DNA of 64,000 bases. It comes from Pirellulales bacterium (GTDB lineage: Bacteria > Planctomycetota > Planctomycetia > Pirellulales > JAICIG01). Shown here piece after piece: positions 17,922 through 27,173 of the stretch. The notes below the pieces were generated by a model, which was given only the letters and a program-made list of their open reading frames with translations, made no database searches and had not been told where the DNA came from. The stretch lies in NCBI GenBank assembly GCA_035533075.1, contig DATLUO010000055.1:1-64000 (forward strand), given 5' to 3'. The translations under genes were made by a program, and so were the position numbers. How positions within the stretch are numbered: the stretch's first letter is position 1; each line of letters opens with the position of its first letter.

Positions 17922-19505
17922 CTACGGCGGCTGCGGACGCGCCGCGGCATCAACGGCCGACACCTCTGCGCCGGGCGCGCTGGGGTGCAAGACGACGATC
18001 GTGATTTTGTCGTCCTCCGTCAGGCCCACGTCGGTCTCGTCGAAATCATCGTCCTCGGGATTTTGGATTTTGGATTTTCGATTTTGGATTGGCGTTTCCG
18101 CCTCTTCCCGATTGCCAATTTGCATTTCGCAATTTGTAACCAGTTGGCCATCTTCGGCGCGGCCCTCTTCCACCGGCTCATCGTTCGCGACGAACATCAG
18201 CGCCATGCGGCCGTCGTCGTCGCACGTTGCCTCGACGACGCGCCCCATTAAATGAGCACGCGGCGCGCTCTCCGGCGCGAGTTGGCCATCTTCGAACGGC
18301 GTCTCCGGAGGATGGCCTTCCCAGGCCGTCCCGTGATTTTGGATTGAGTCAGAGGTCTTGGGGCTTTGGTCTTGGGTCTTGGTTGATTCCACCTCTCCGG
18401 TCTGAACCCTCTCGAGCCCCCACAGCCACGGTCCATCATTCCCGCACTTCGCCGGCTTCAGCCCCAACTCGCCCAGCGCCCGGCGCAGCGTCCGGTCGCG
18501 GAAGCCGAACGCCGAAGCGTCGTCGAACAGCACCCGCGCTTCGACCGGCCCTTCGGCCAGACGCGCCAGCGCCCACTTGCCCGCCTGCTCGCGTTCCAGC
18601 CGGCGATCGCTCTTCCGCAGAAAGGCCGCCGTCACGTCGGCCGGCAGCACGTCGGGTGGACGCTGCCAGACGACGTTGTTGCGTTCGATGCGAAACGCCA
18701 TCGGTCCGGGCAGCGGCCCAAAATGGTTCTTCAGCGGCACGGCCCACCGCAGGCCGTCGCGATACGGATCGCTGCCGACGAGCCAAGCCATGGCCGACGC
18801 CGGCAAGAACGTTTCCAGGTACTTGGCCGTCGCGCGGCCCGTTCGCTCCAGCCGCCAGACGACGACCATGGCCACGTGGCATTCGCCGGCGATGCACTTC
18901 AGGCTATCGAGGGCCAACAGCAGATCGGCCCGGTTGATTTTGCCCGAACCCGTGCGGACGAAGCGGGCCAGGTCGTCTACGATCACCAGCCGGCAATCGC
19001 CCGCTTCTTTGACGGCGGCCTTGAGTGCTTGCAGTCGGTCGGTGACGGGTCCGACCGAGTGAATCTGCGAGAAGCGGCTACCCGGCGGCAGGCGGCGCAT
19101 CAGGCCGACGTTGGGCATGTTCGCCTGCGCGGCGGCCAGTCGCGGTTGCTGCACGTCGACGAAGCCGTCGTCGGAATTGACGACGATCACGGAGCCATTT
19201 TCGATTTTGGATTTTGGGTCTTGGCTGGCCGAGGCAGCGTCGCGTTCGCGGTCGGCGTAGGGCCAGGGGCGGACGAAGCTGACACGGGCGGCGAGGTCGG
19301 CCATCCAGAAGCTTTTGCCGCCGCCCGGCTCGCCGGCGACGAGCGTCAGGTGCCCGACGGGAATGGTGTCCGGCCACAGCCATTCGACCGTGGTATTGGG
19401 CACCTCGTCGGCCGGCATCAGGGCCACTTCGGCGATGCGTTCGGCTTCGCGATAGCCGTCGTGTTGCGGCCAGCGCTGGCAGGGATTTCGGTAGCGGTAG
19501 TTCAT
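17922..19505 (-). CDS. AAA-family ATPase (RepA/AAA_25-like) with repeat-derived inserts
   Basis: A 527-residue RecA-fold ATPase. The Walker A motif is AGEPGGGKSFW (57-67) and the Walker B is CRLVIVDDLARF (171-182); a helicase-like segment with VVVWRLERTGR follows. The layout matches AAA_25/RepA-type proteins that load onto or regulate replication in plasmids and islands. Three stretches differ from the rest: SQDPKSKIEN (about 94-103), STKTQDQSPKTSDSIQN (about 400-416) and IQNRKSKIQNPE (about 478-489). They are translated from ATTTTGGATTTTGG-type and GTCTTGGG-type intergenic repeats, so short repeats have inserted in frame. The ATG at 19,505 has AAGGTG upstream. It is probably co-transcribed with the DUF3102-like gene. 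Confidence 0.75.
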   Translation of the reverse strand: MNYRYRNPCQRWPQHDGYREAERIAEVALMPADEVPNTTVEWLWPDTIPVGHLTLVAGEPGGGKSFWMADLAARVSFVRPWPYADRERDAASASQDPKSKIENGSVIVVNSDDGFVDVQQPRLAAAQANMPNVGLMRRLPPGSRFSQIHSVGPVTDRLQALKAAVKEAGDCRLVIVDDLARFVRTGSGKINRADLLLALDSLKCIAGECHVAMVVVWRLERTGRATAKYLETFLPASAMAWLVGSDPYRDGLRWAVPLKNHFGPLPGPMAFRIERNNVVWQRPPDVLPADVTAAFLRKSDRRLEREQAGKWALARLAEGPVEARVLFDDASAFGFRDRTLRRALGELGLKPAKCGNDGPWLWGLERVQTGEVESTKTQDQSPKTSDSIQNHGTAWEGHPPETPFEDGQLAPESAPRAHLMGRVVEATCDDDGRMALMFVANDEPVEEGRAEDGQLVTNCEMQIGNREEAETPIQNRKSKIQNPEDDDFDETDVGLTEDDKITIVVLHPSAPGAEVSAVDAAARPQPP

Positions 19506-20343
19506 GGGTTCACCTTTTTCCAGGCGTTTTGGCGGGAGGAGTCGCATCGAGGGTTCGGGGTTCAGGGTTCAGGGTTCATCGCATCCGAGTCGCATCCGTG
19601 CGCGCAGCGGCGTCCGCGGCGCGCTGGGCGTCCATCATTTGCAGGATCCGAGCTAGAGAGCTTCGTCTATGCGTCGCTCGACGGCGTGACGCGACCGGCA
19701 GGCGCCTGCCTGACTGGGCGGTAAAGGGCCTGTCCGCGGACCGGCGTTGTAACGCAGGCGTCCCGCCTGCATTGTGGTGTAGGCGTCCCGCCTGCCTGCC
19801 GGTTCTCCGGATCGGTCCCAAAGCGTGGACTGCGGTATCCGCGGTCCACCAGCGATAAGTGTACTCATGGTCGGTTTAATGTCAAGCTTTTCACAACCAC
19901 AAAATGTAGTGGTCGGTGTTACTGCGACCACAAGGGATTGTGGGAAGCCTGATCAACACGTTAATGGCCCAACTCGTCGGCGATCGCCGGGTCGGTGTGA
20001 TCAATGCCGGCGCGAATCATAACGGCCATATTTGGGACAATCGAGACCAAGTTGGAAAACCGATCTGGGGAGAACGGTTCGGCGTTAGCTTGATTCGACT
20101 CCGGCAGATAGAAGAGCTGCGGAAAGTGTCGGCGTACCTAAATTGGGAGCGGAGGAATCGCCGCTTGTGGGAGCACCTTATTGATTGGGCGTTCGCGGAG
20201 CGGGAGATTCCGGCCCTAGGTGGCTAGCCGGCGGTTGCGGATTAGCCCTTGGGTGCTAATGTCGCCAGCACCGCCTCCCCGACCCGAGATGGCGAATAAA
20301 CGCGTGAGCCAATGTTGACACTGAAGCGGATCCACCACGTGGT
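19506..20343. other. Repeat-rich spacer with possible operator palindromes
   Basis: An 838-bp spacer. It contains GGTTCAGG repeats (19,552-19,580), two copies of AGGCGTCCCGCCTGC (19,756-19,770 and 19,781-19,795) and two short inverted repeats: ACCAC-8 bp-GTGGT (19,896-19,913) and CCACAA-GGGA-TTGTGG (19,928-19,943). The last two could be operator sites. Apart from one weak open frame (19,916-20,227), nothing coding is seen. Confidence 0.6.
19916..20227 (+). CDS. Weakly supported small ORF
   Basis: An open frame of 103 codons from a GTG (or 87 codons from an ATG at 19,964). The C-terminal part, EELRKVSAYLNWERRNRRLW, has a plausible helical composition, but there is no ribosome-binding site, no recognisable family, and the 5' part lies in palindromic DNA. 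It may be the remnant of a gene in an accessory patch, and could be chance. Confidence 0.2.
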   Translation: MLLRPQGIVGSLINTLMAQLVGDRRVGVINAGANHNGHIWDNRDQVGKPIWGERFGVSLIRLRQIEELRKVSAYLNWERRNRRLWEHLIDWAFAEREIPALGG

Positions 20344-21936
20344 TTATTCAATCGACTTGATGCGGATGTTGCGAAATTCAACCGCCGTGCTCTGGTTCCG
20401 CAAGCAAATCTTGCCCGCGACGACCTTCGCCCCGGTTCCCTCGTTCACGACCTCGTCATTGACCTTCACCGTGATCCGATCGTCGTCGCATTCGATCTCC
20501 AGCTTATTCCACTCGCCGGTCGGCTTCTGAACGAACCTGAACGGCACGAGCTTGGCAATGGGTTGACCGGGTTTGCACTCTTCGGTCTTGGTCTTTAGCG
20601 GGCTCTCATAACAAACATACGTCCCCGTCCCTTGCTCGAGTACTTTTGCGTGCAGCTCGATTTCAATGCCGCGAGGATTATGGCCGCGGCCATCCAGGCT
20701 GCCGGCGCGAACCACGACGCCGCTGCCGTTGCCGCCTTGCTGGCCACCGGGCGGAAAGCGATATTCGAGCGACAGCAGAAAGTTCTTGTAGCGCTTTTCG
20801 CTCTCCAGCCAATTCGAGCCGTTGCCACCGGGGCTGATCAGCACTTTTCGCTCGCGATCAACAAACCATTGGTTGTCGATGCCGATCTCTCTGGGTTTCT
20901 TAAGCGACCAGCCCGTTAGGTCTTTGCCGTTGAAAAGTTCGCTGGCGTTTCCGTCTGCGTCAGCGGCGCTCACATCGTTTTCAGCCCCGCCGCGCACAAG
21001 TTCGCGGAGATAGATATTCTTGAAGTAAAGCCGGCTGCCGTGCTTTTGCAACTCAATGGGGCCGGTTGAGTAAGCCGGTTTCTTTGGCTCCCAGAAGTTT
21101 TCCAGCACCACGTTGTCGACGACAACGACGTCATTCAGTGTGACGTTCACGCGCTCGCCGACCATCGTGATTTTGAACGTGTTCCATTCCCCGACCGGCT
21201 TGTCGGCGACGACCTGCGGCCGGCTCGGATGGTTCTGGTTGTTGAACAGCCCGCCGGAGCCGACGCCTTTGGCCGCATTGTTGGCCGTGTCCCAGATTTG
21301 GACCTGCGGCATGCCATGCAGGTAAATGCCGCTGTCGCCGCGCGGCTCGATCTTCCAGTCCACCCACAATTCAAAATCGCCGTAATCCTTGACGGTGGCG
21401 AGACTGCTGCCTTGCCCGTCGAAAACGAGCACACCGTCGCGCACGCTCCAGTGTTTGCGCATCTCGATGTCTGCTTCTCGTTGCGCTTTGGCCAGTTGGC
21501 CAGGCGACGCCTTCGCGCGCTTCGCGGCATTATCGAGCGGCGGGGCGAGCACGCCCTTCCAACCAGTCAGGTCTTTGCCGTTGAAGAGAGCCACAAAGCC
21601 GTCGGGCGGAACATTGTCTGCGGCAGGGGAATCGGGCCACGCTTCAAGCTTCGTTACCTGTTTCGCCTTGGTGTCATAGGTGACCTCCACCTTTTGCCCG
21701 GCCTCGAAGCGATGCAGGCCCGAGACTTGGCCATCGAAGAGAATCTTGGTGGCGCCGCCGAGTTTGAACTTGGCGGTCTTTTCGCCTGTCGCGGTTTTTC
21801 GGCGAACGGTAATTGTGTCCGAGGACCGATCGACCGCGTCAATGACGCCCGTGGCCGTCACCGTTTCCGCGGAGAGCGACTTGCTGAAGGAAAAAAGCAG
21901 CGATGCTGCGACGGCGATTCGGACGATTTTCGGCAT
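20344..21936 (-). CDS. Secreted double DUF1080 protein with shared N-terminal domain
   Basis: A 530-residue exported protein. Residues 1-23 are a signal peptide. Residues of about 24-100 form the shared domain of this operon ([39 protein letters not shown]). Two DUF1080 (3-keto-disaccharide hydrolase-type, LamG-like) domains follow, each opening with LFNGKDLTGW (about 117-126 and 337-346). DUF1080 proteins bind or cleave glycans in planctomycetes and Bacteroidetes. It is the last gene of a four-gene operon; its ATG (21,936) directly abuts the stop of the preceding gene (21,937). The start, signal peptide and coupling agree well. Confidence 0.9.
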   Translation of the reverse strand: MPKIVRIAVAASLLFSFSKSLSAETVTATGVIDAVDRSSDTITVRRKTATGEKTAKFKLGGATKILFDGQVSGLHRFEAGQKVEVTYDTKAKQVTKLEAWPDSPAADNVPPDGFVALFNGKDLTGWKGVLAPPLDNAAKRAKASPGQLAKAQREADIEMRKHWSVRDGVLVFDGQGSSLATVKDYGDFELWVDWKIEPRGDSGIYLHGMPQVQIWDTANNAAKGVGSGGLFNNQNHPSRPQVVADKPVGEWNTFKITMVGERVNVTLNDVVVVDNVVLENFWEPKKPAYSTGPIELQKHGSRLYFKNIYLRELVRGGAENDVSAADADGNASELFNGKDLTGWSLKKPREIGIDNQWFVDRERKVLISPGGNGSNWLESEKRYKNFLLSLEYRFPPGGQQGGNGSGVVVRAGSLDGRGHNPRGIEIELHAKVLEQGTGTYVCYESPLKTKTEECKPGQPIAKLVPFRFVQKPTGEWNKLEIECDDDRITVKVNDEVVNEGTGAKVVAGKICLRNQSTAVEFRNIRIKSIE

Positions 21937-23454
21937 TTAACGTGGCGTGACGGTAATGTTCCTAAACTTTGCTCCGGTGACTCCGTGCGACTGCAGGGCG
22001 ATCGGCCCTCGGTTCGGCTCATCTTTGAACGGGGCACCCTGGGTGACACCTTTGAGCTTCGCCTCTCGGATTACGGTCACCTCGTTCATACGGACCGTCA
22101 CGGTCTTGCCCTCGATCCGCACGTCGAGCGTGTTCCACTGGTTCGGTCCTTTGTAGACGTCGCGCGAAGGAGCGGTTTGCCCGTAGATCGCCCCACAGCG
22201 CTGCACGGGCTTGGGTGGACGGCCCTGCACCCTGGCGGCCGAGTCGATGAGCTGAATCTCGTACCGGCCGCGCAAATAAATGCCGGAGTTGCACTCGGGC
22301 GGCAGCGAAAACTCCAGGTGCAGGTCGAAATCGCCAAACTCTTCTTTCGTCGCCAACCACGGCCCCTGAGCATAGTTGACCAGCACACCGTCTTCGACCA
22401 GCCACTTTGGCGTATCGTTCGATCCGTATGCCCGCCAGCCATCGAGCGAATCGCCCACGAGCGAGCGTGCAGCGGCGGCGGCACTCACGCCGACATTAAT
22501 GGGCGTAAGCCGAACGTTACGGTATTCGATCGCCGACGATTGACTGCGCAGGCAGATCGCGCCTTGCTTTGCACGAGCGCCGCTACCCTCGTTGACCTGT
22601 TTGCCATTGACGCTCACGGTGATACGGTCGCTTTGGCAACGGATCGTGATACTGTTCCATTCACCGTGTTGATTCAGCTCCGGCTCACGCATTACATCGA
22701 GCAGTTGTGTACCTTCGCCGACTGCTCGCTTCTTGCCGTTTGCCAGCGGTGTTCCATAGCAAATAAAAGCTCCAGTGTGTTCTTCGGAAAGGTCGACCTC
22801 GATTCCGCGCGGGTCGATGCCCCAGGAATGGATGCCCGAGGCACGAATGACGACACCGCCGCCGTTTGGGTCGCGCTGCGCGCCGGGCACGAACCGCCAC
22901 TCCAGCGAGAGAACGAAATCGTCATATTTCCCGGCGCTTTCCAACCAGGTATGTCCTTTTCCGGTGGCAAAGAGCACATGGCGCTGGGCGTCTGCGCCCC
23001 AGCACTCGTCAAAGCGAAGGTCCGCATTGATTCGCTTCAGCTTCGGCGCCGTCACAAAACTCCATCCCTCCAGGTCGTCGCCGTTGAAGAGCGGCACACC
23101 GCCGGCGGCAGCCGCACTGTCTCGCCCTTGCGCGGCGCGCCGGACGATTCGGATTCTTGTAATCGCCTTCGATTCCGTGTCGTAGGCGAGCTCGACATGA
23201 TCTCCCTTCGCCAGAGATCCAAGCTCGGTGGGCTGCGCCGTCTCGTCGACAATTCGGGCCGCCGTCCCGACAGTCAGCGTGGCCGTCTTTTCGCCGTTCA
23301 CCGTTTTGCGGCGCACCGTCACCGTTCCCCGCGCGGCGTCGACCGCTTCAACGGTGCCGGTCGCGGAAACAGTCTCGGCAATCGCCGATGGACCCGAAGA
23401 AAAAATCGCAACGGTGGCAATCAGGCAGACCCATCGCTTAGTGGCATACATCAT
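21937..23454 (-). CDS. Secreted double DUF1080 protein with shared N-terminal domain
   Basis: A 505-residue exported protein. Residues 1-26 are a signal peptide. Residues of about 27-105 are the operon's shared N-terminal domain ([25 protein letters not shown]). A first DUF1080-like domain begins [13 protein letters not shown] (about residue 121), and a second begins near [13 protein letters not shown] (about 325) and contains [16 protein letters not shown], a typical DUF1080 signature. Its ATG overlaps the stop of the upstream esterase gene by four bases. A glycan-related periplasmic role is inferred from the family. The duplicated domain organisation mirrors that of the next gene. Confidence 0.9.
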   Translation of the reverse strand: MMYATKRWVCLIATVAIFSSGPSAIAETVSATGTVEAVDAARGTVTVRRKTVNGEKTATLTVGTAARIVDETAQPTELGSLAKGDHVELAYDTESKAITRIRIVRRAAQGRDSAAAAGGVPLFNGDDLEGWSFVTAPKLKRINADLRFDECWGADAQRHVLFATGKGHTWLESAGKYDDFVLSLEWRFVPGAQRDPNGGGVVIRASGIHSWGIDPRGIEVDLSEEHTGAFICYGTPLANGKKRAVGEGTQLLDVMREPELNQHGEWNSITIRCQSDRITVSVNGKQVNEGSGARAKQGAICLRSQSSAIEYRNVRLTPINVGVSAAAAARSLVGDSLDGWRAYGSNDTPKWLVEDGVLVNYAQGPWLATKEEFGDFDLHLEFSLPPECNSGIYLRGRYEIQLIDSAARVQGRPPKPVQRCGAIYGQTAPSRDVYKGPNQWNTLDVRIEGKTVTVRMNEVTVIREAKLKGVTQGAPFKDEPNRGPIALQSHGVTGAKFRNITVTPR

Positions 23455-24611
23455 TTGGTCACTCTTAATGTCGGCCGATTCATCAGAAATTGAAAAACGG
23501 CCTCGGTCGAAGGATCGTTTGCCAGCCCGAGATTAGCGTCGATACGACGATGGTCGGTAGCTTTGGCTCCGAAGACTTGCACAAACGCGCCGGCGTTGGT
23601 CAACGCCGAGGCGAGACGCCCCGCTTGGGCCGTTGTATCGACGTTGTCGGCCACGTGCAGCAGCAGAAAGGGCGGGATTCCCTTGTCGCGGGCGACATGG
23701 TTGACGGCCGAGAAATCGCGGTGCTTCGCTGGATTGCCGCCGAACTTTTGGTCGTGGCCAAAGATCGGTTCGGGTTGGCCGAGCGCCCTGCGACGCCTGG
23801 CGGCAGTCTCGATGATGAGCGGTACGTCGTAGGTATCGCCGTCGACCGGCACGCAACCTTTGATGATGGCCAGGGAAAGCCCTTCGGCTTTGAGGTAACG
23901 TTCATCGGTGCAGACCAGCGCCGCAAGCTGGGCGCCGGCAGAATGGCCCATCACGAAGAGGCGCTCGGGGGCGCCGCCATACTGCGCAACGTGGTCATGC
24001 ACCCAGCGGATCGACTTGGCAACGTCGCCGACGATTGCGGCCATCTCGACTGCCGGCATAAGCCGATAGTTCATGGAAACGAAGATGAACCGCTTTTCGT
24101 TGAAGGCCCCCGGTTTGCCGTTCACCTCCGATTTGTCACCCGTTTGCCAACCGCCGCCGTGTATCCAGAGAATCACGGGCAATTTGTCCGCGTTTGGCGG
24201 AGCGTAGATATCGAGCGTCTGGAGCTGGTCGGAAGGTTCCGCGTAGGGCAGATCGCGGTTGAACTGCGGAACTGCTTGTCCAGCAGTGGAAGGGCTGCCG
24301 GCGTTCCACGACCATGCTTCCAGCTTGGTGACCTGCTTCGCCTTCGTGTCGTAAACGATGGAGACTTTCTGGCCCACCGCGAATTGGTGTAGTCCGGATA
24401 CGGCGCCATCGAAAAGAACCTTCGTAGCACGCGTGATTTTGAACTGCGCCGATTTTTCGCCCGTGGCAGTCTTGCGGCGAACGGTGATGGTGCCCGCCGT
24501 GGCATCGACGGATTCCATGATGCCGGTGGCCGATACAGTTTCGGCGCGGAGCGGGGCTGCAAAGGAAAGCAGCACGAGGGTGCCGGATAGAATCCGTATC
24601 GTGTCAGACAT
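23451..24611 (-). CDS. Secreted alpha/beta hydrolase (esterase/lipase type) with shared N-terminal domain
   Basis: A 386-residue exported protein. Residues 1-23 are a signal peptide. Residues of about 24-100 are the same N-terminal domain as in the DUF1080 proteins of this operon. Residues of about 120-375 are an alpha/beta hydrolase of the BD-FAE/hormone-sensitive-lipase type, with the oxyanion HGGGW (151-155), the nucleophile in GHSAG (Ser224), and a candidate histidine in ATDHRRI near residue 360. The family removes acyl groups from glycans or other esters. It lies between DUF1080 genes, 16 bp after the first and overlapping the next by 4 bp, which points to joint action on an esterified polysaccharide. 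Confidence 0.9.
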   Translation of the reverse strand: MSDTIRILSGTLVLLSFAAPLRAETVSATGIMESVDATAGTITVRRKTATGEKSAQFKITRATKVLFDGAVSGLHQFAVGQKVSIVYDTKAKQVTKLEAWSWNAGSPSTAGQAVPQFNRDLPYAEPSDQLQTLDIYAPPNADKLPVILWIHGGGWQTGDKSEVNGKPGAFNEKRFIFVSMNYRLMPAVEMAAIVGDVAKSIRWVHDHVAQYGGAPERLFVMGHSAGAQLAALVCTDERYLKAEGLSLAIIKGCVPVDGDTYDVPLIIETAARRRRALGQPEPIFGHDQKFGGNPAKHRDFSAVNHVARDKGIPPFLLLHVADNVDTTAQAGRLASALTNAGAFVQVFGAKATDHRRIDANLGLANDPSTEAVFQFLMNRPTLRVTK

Positions 24612-24627
24612 GGCCGTTCTCCGTTTT

Positions 24628-25611
24628 TCAGTGCGGCGGCGCGAAATTCTTGCCGACCGTTCGTTTCAAGCGAATGTTCTTGAACTGGACCGTCATCGGC
24701 GGACCAGCGTGAAGCTGCAAGGCGACCACGCCGCTCATCTTCCGCCGCTGGCGATCGTTGTCGGTCACGTCGATCATCTGTTTGCCATTGATGAAGTGCT
24801 GCAAACGGTTGCCTTGGGCGACGATCGTGCAGTCGTTCCAGCCTTCTTTCTTGATCGCCCTTTGTAGCTCGGCCGAGTCGCCGACAGCCCCGGTCACTTG
24901 CGGCTGATGGTTATCTCCAACGGTTGTATTTTGTCCTCGCTGGGCCAGAATTCCGCGGCCCCCCTCCTCGAACAGAACGCCCGAATACTTGTCGCCGACT
25001 TCAATATCGCACTGGTAACCCGTAACGACGTGATCACCTAGATCGCTACTGCGATATTGGACGCCCGAATTCCCGGCCAGAATGCGATAGGAGAGCCGTA
25101 GCTCGAAATCGCCGACGTTGCCCTGCCGCCAGATGATGAAGGTATTTCGGTTGGCTAGGTTTCCGGGTGTCGTCTGACCCGTGATGGCACCGTTCTTGAC
25201 CGTCCAGAACTTCGGATCGCCGTCCCAGCCGTCGAGGTCATTGCCGTTGAAGATCGGCTCGAAGTCGGCCTCGTCGTCGGCCACGGACGAATCGCCGGAC
25301 GGCTTCGCAGGCGAGACGGTGATGGAGATCACTTGCTTCGCGGCGGTATCGTAGTTAACTGTGATCGTCTGGCCGGCCTTCAACCAGGATAAGTCGTTGC
25401 GGCGGCCGTCGACGAGCACCTCCACTTGGGGAGCGACTGTGAGCGTGGCGGTTTTCTCGCCTTTGGCGGTCTTTCGGCGGACCGTTATTGTGCGCGCCTT
25501 GGCATCGACTCCTTCGATGATGCCGGTAGCGGTGGCCGTCTCGGCGAAGAGCGGAGCACCCAGGAAAAGGACGATGCAAGCGATGGCGATTAGTCGAATT
25601 CGCATAATCAT
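24628..25611 (-). CDS. Secreted DUF1080 protein with shared N-terminal domain
   Basis: A 327-residue exported protein and first gene of the four-gene operon. The signal peptide ([19 protein letters not shown]) is followed by the shared domain ([40 protein letters not shown]). One DUF1080 domain starts at [12 protein letters not shown] (about residue 128) and includes [20 protein letters not shown]. Three closely spaced ATGs (25,626, 25,611, 25,605) could serve as the start; 25,611 gives a compact signal peptide, and none has a strong ribosome-binding site. Its promoter probably lies in the repeat-containing spacer 25,627-25,795. Confidence 0.87.
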   Translation of the reverse strand: MIMRIRLIAIACIVLFLGAPLFAETATATGIIEGVDAKARTITVRRKTAKGEKTATLTVAPQVEVLVDGRRNDLSWLKAGQTITVNYDTAAKQVISITVSPAKPSGDSSVADDEADFEPIFNGNDLDGWDGDPKFWTVKNGAITGQTTPGNLANRNTFIIWRQGNVGDFELRLSYRILAGNSGVQYRSSDLGDHVVTGYQCDIEVGDKYSGVLFEEGGRGILAQRGQNTTVGDNHQPQVTGAVGDSAELQRAIKKEGWNDCTIVAQGNRLQHFINGKQMIDVTDNDRQRRKMSGVVALQLHAGPPMTVQFKNIRLKRTVGKNFAPPH

Positions 25612-25644
25612 GGTTCGTTCATCCATTGCCGAGCGTCGTTCGCC

Positions 25645-25775
25645 GGGGAGTAACGCCCTTTCAGGGCTACGGCGGTTTTGGTTGTCCGATTACCCAGGGT
25701 TCCGCTGCGCTGCACCCTGGGCTATCGAATGACGCACCTTCGGTGCTCCACGATCCGTGGCCAACCGCGTTATCC
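25645..25775. repeat. Planctomycete-type intergenic repeat (ACCCAGGGT motif)
   Basis: The spacer contains an inverted pair CCCAGGGT / ACCCTGGG around GCTGCGCTGC (25,694-25,722), plus GCCCTTTCAGGGCT and CACCTTCGGTGC mini-hairpins. Together they form a structured non-coding repeat directly upstream of the DUF1080 operon. Confidence 0.6.
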
Positions 25776-25795
25776 GTGGTTGGATCATTCGTCAT

Positions 25796-26674
25796 TCACC
25801 AAAAAAAATCGTCGGTCGCTGATTTGCCGTCGCCGTCAGGAGCGAAAAAGTCGTCGATGGCGGCGTCGGCGGCGGTCGAACCCATCGCAGCCGGAGGCGC
25901 TTGGTCCCCATCGGCAAAAAAATCCGCGGGGTCGTCGCTGGAAATTTTCGGCGGCGGCGAGGACTTCGCATCGCCCGCAAAGAAATCGTCCATTGATGTG
26001 CCAGATGCCTCGCTGACGCTTTTCGCGCGGGCTGAACCATCGTTGTCCGCCGCCTCGCGCGCTTCGAAAATCGCGCGGGCCTTTTCGGCGTCGTCCTTGA
26101 CCAGTTTATTTGCCGATGCCGCTTTTTCTGGCGTTATTTCTAATCGAGTCGACGAGTGGTCGCGGGTCTTGTAGAAGACAAAACCGGCGACGGCGATGCC
26201 GGCAATGCCAGCGGCGAAGAGCAAAGTCCTGTGCGCGTCGGACGGCGTCGGCACGACGTCGGGCAACACGATCTTGGGCCGGCGACGCTTGGCCGGCGGC
26301 GCGACTTCGATCGGCGCAGGATCGACTGCCTTTGGGATGATGACCGGCCACTTCGCTTGCGGCGCCACCAGCGGCGAACGCTGCTTCGACATGAGCTCCG
26401 TGTCGTAGGCGTATTTGCGTTCGGCGTTGAGCAGGCACAGCTTGGCCACGGCCAATTCGTTCAGCAGCCGCTGCGATTGGGCGGAATGCACGCTCGACTG
26501 AAACGTGCGGACGTGGGCCATCCGCTGATCGGCCGCCGACTCGATCACATCGGGATCCGATTCGAAGTTCGTCAGCCCGAGCAGGCGATAGTGGTTCGGC
26601 GGCTGTTCCCACGCCGGAATGCCGAGCCACTTGTGATAGGAATCGAAGCCGGTTTCTCGCGAGTGTTGCGGCAC
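25796..26674 (-). CDS. J-domain-like membrane protein with DDFF repeats
   Basis: A 292-residue protein. The N-terminus (about 10-95) looks like a degenerate J-domain of a type seen in planctomycetes: YHKWLGIPAWEQPPNHYRLL, then helices ending KLCLLNAERKYAYD. The HPD tripeptide of true DnaJ proteins is not visible. A basic, proline-rich linker leads to a single transmembrane helix (TLLFAAGIAGIAVAGFVFY, about 149-167). The C-terminal 90 residues are acidic and carry four spaced D-D/A-x-FF units (MDDFFAGD, PADFFADGD, IDDFFAPDG and a terminal TDDFFW). These look like short linear docking motifs. The function is unknown; a membrane-tethered scaffold is a possible reading. Confidence 0.75.
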   Translation of the reverse strand: MPQHSRETGFDSYHKWLGIPAWEQPPNHYRLLGLTNFESDPDVIESAADQRMAHVRTFQSSVHSAQSQRLLNELAVAKLCLLNAERKYAYDTELMSKQRSPLVAPQAKWPVIIPKAVDPAPIEVAPPAKRRRPKIVLPDVVPTPSDAHRTLLFAAGIAGIAVAGFVFYKTRDHSSTRLEITPEKAASANKLVKDDAEKARAIFEAREAADNDGSARAKSVSEASGTSMDDFFAGDAKSSPPPKISSDDPADFFADGDQAPPAAMGSTAADAAIDDFFAPDGDGKSATDDFFW

Positions 26675-26819
26675 AGCTCAAGCCTCGTGCATCTACTGAC
26701 GCTTCCCAAAACCACCAAGGCGGAAGGACGCGAACCGCCGGCCATCGTACCCGCCCCTACGGGCTAAAGCAAGCGGCCCCGGCGGCGATTTGTTTGAAAG
26801 GCGTTAGGCGATGGGCGAT

Positions 26820-27139
26820 TGGAAACCGCTTATCGCTTTTGGTCACAGCACGCCGTCCATCGCCGCAGCATCTCGGCGGCGGCGCGACGGGTGAAGGTGA
26901 GCAGGATGATGCGGCTGGGATCGGTCCCTTGCTCGATCAAGTGGGCCACGCGATGCACGAGGGTGCGTGTCTTGCCGGTGCCCGCCCCGGCGACGATCAA
27001 CAGCGGCCCATCGCCCTGCGCGGCGGCCGCGGGCTATTGGGGATCGAGTCCGTCGAGAATCGAGCAAGCGGTCGTGCCGTCGGCCATGGAGTTGGTCCTC
27101 CTGACCCAGTGGTCAAGTCAAAGAGCGGCATTGTAGCAG
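26820..27139 (-). pseudogene. Decayed duplicate of the UvrD helicase 5' end
   Basis: About 320 bp closely match the 5' end and leader of the helicase gene at 14,567-16,615. The segment 26,845-27,139 matches about 16,373-16,667, and 26,822-26,844 matches 16,178-16,200, so roughly 170 bp between them have been deleted. The start codon survives (ATG at 27,087), but codon 18 is TAG where the intact gene has CAG, so no protein is made. The copied leader upstream of the start codon is also recognisable. Only the first portion of the helicase is present. Confidence 0.9.
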
Positions 27140-27173
27140 GCGGAGCGGCAAAAGCACACGCTACCGCCGCACT

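Noticed and set aside
21229-23493. Very long plus-strand open frame (over 750 codons) opposite the DUF1080 genes
   Set aside because: It crosses the junction of two well-supported minus-strand genes and has low-complexity, Arg/His-rich content. It is a GC-driven shadow.
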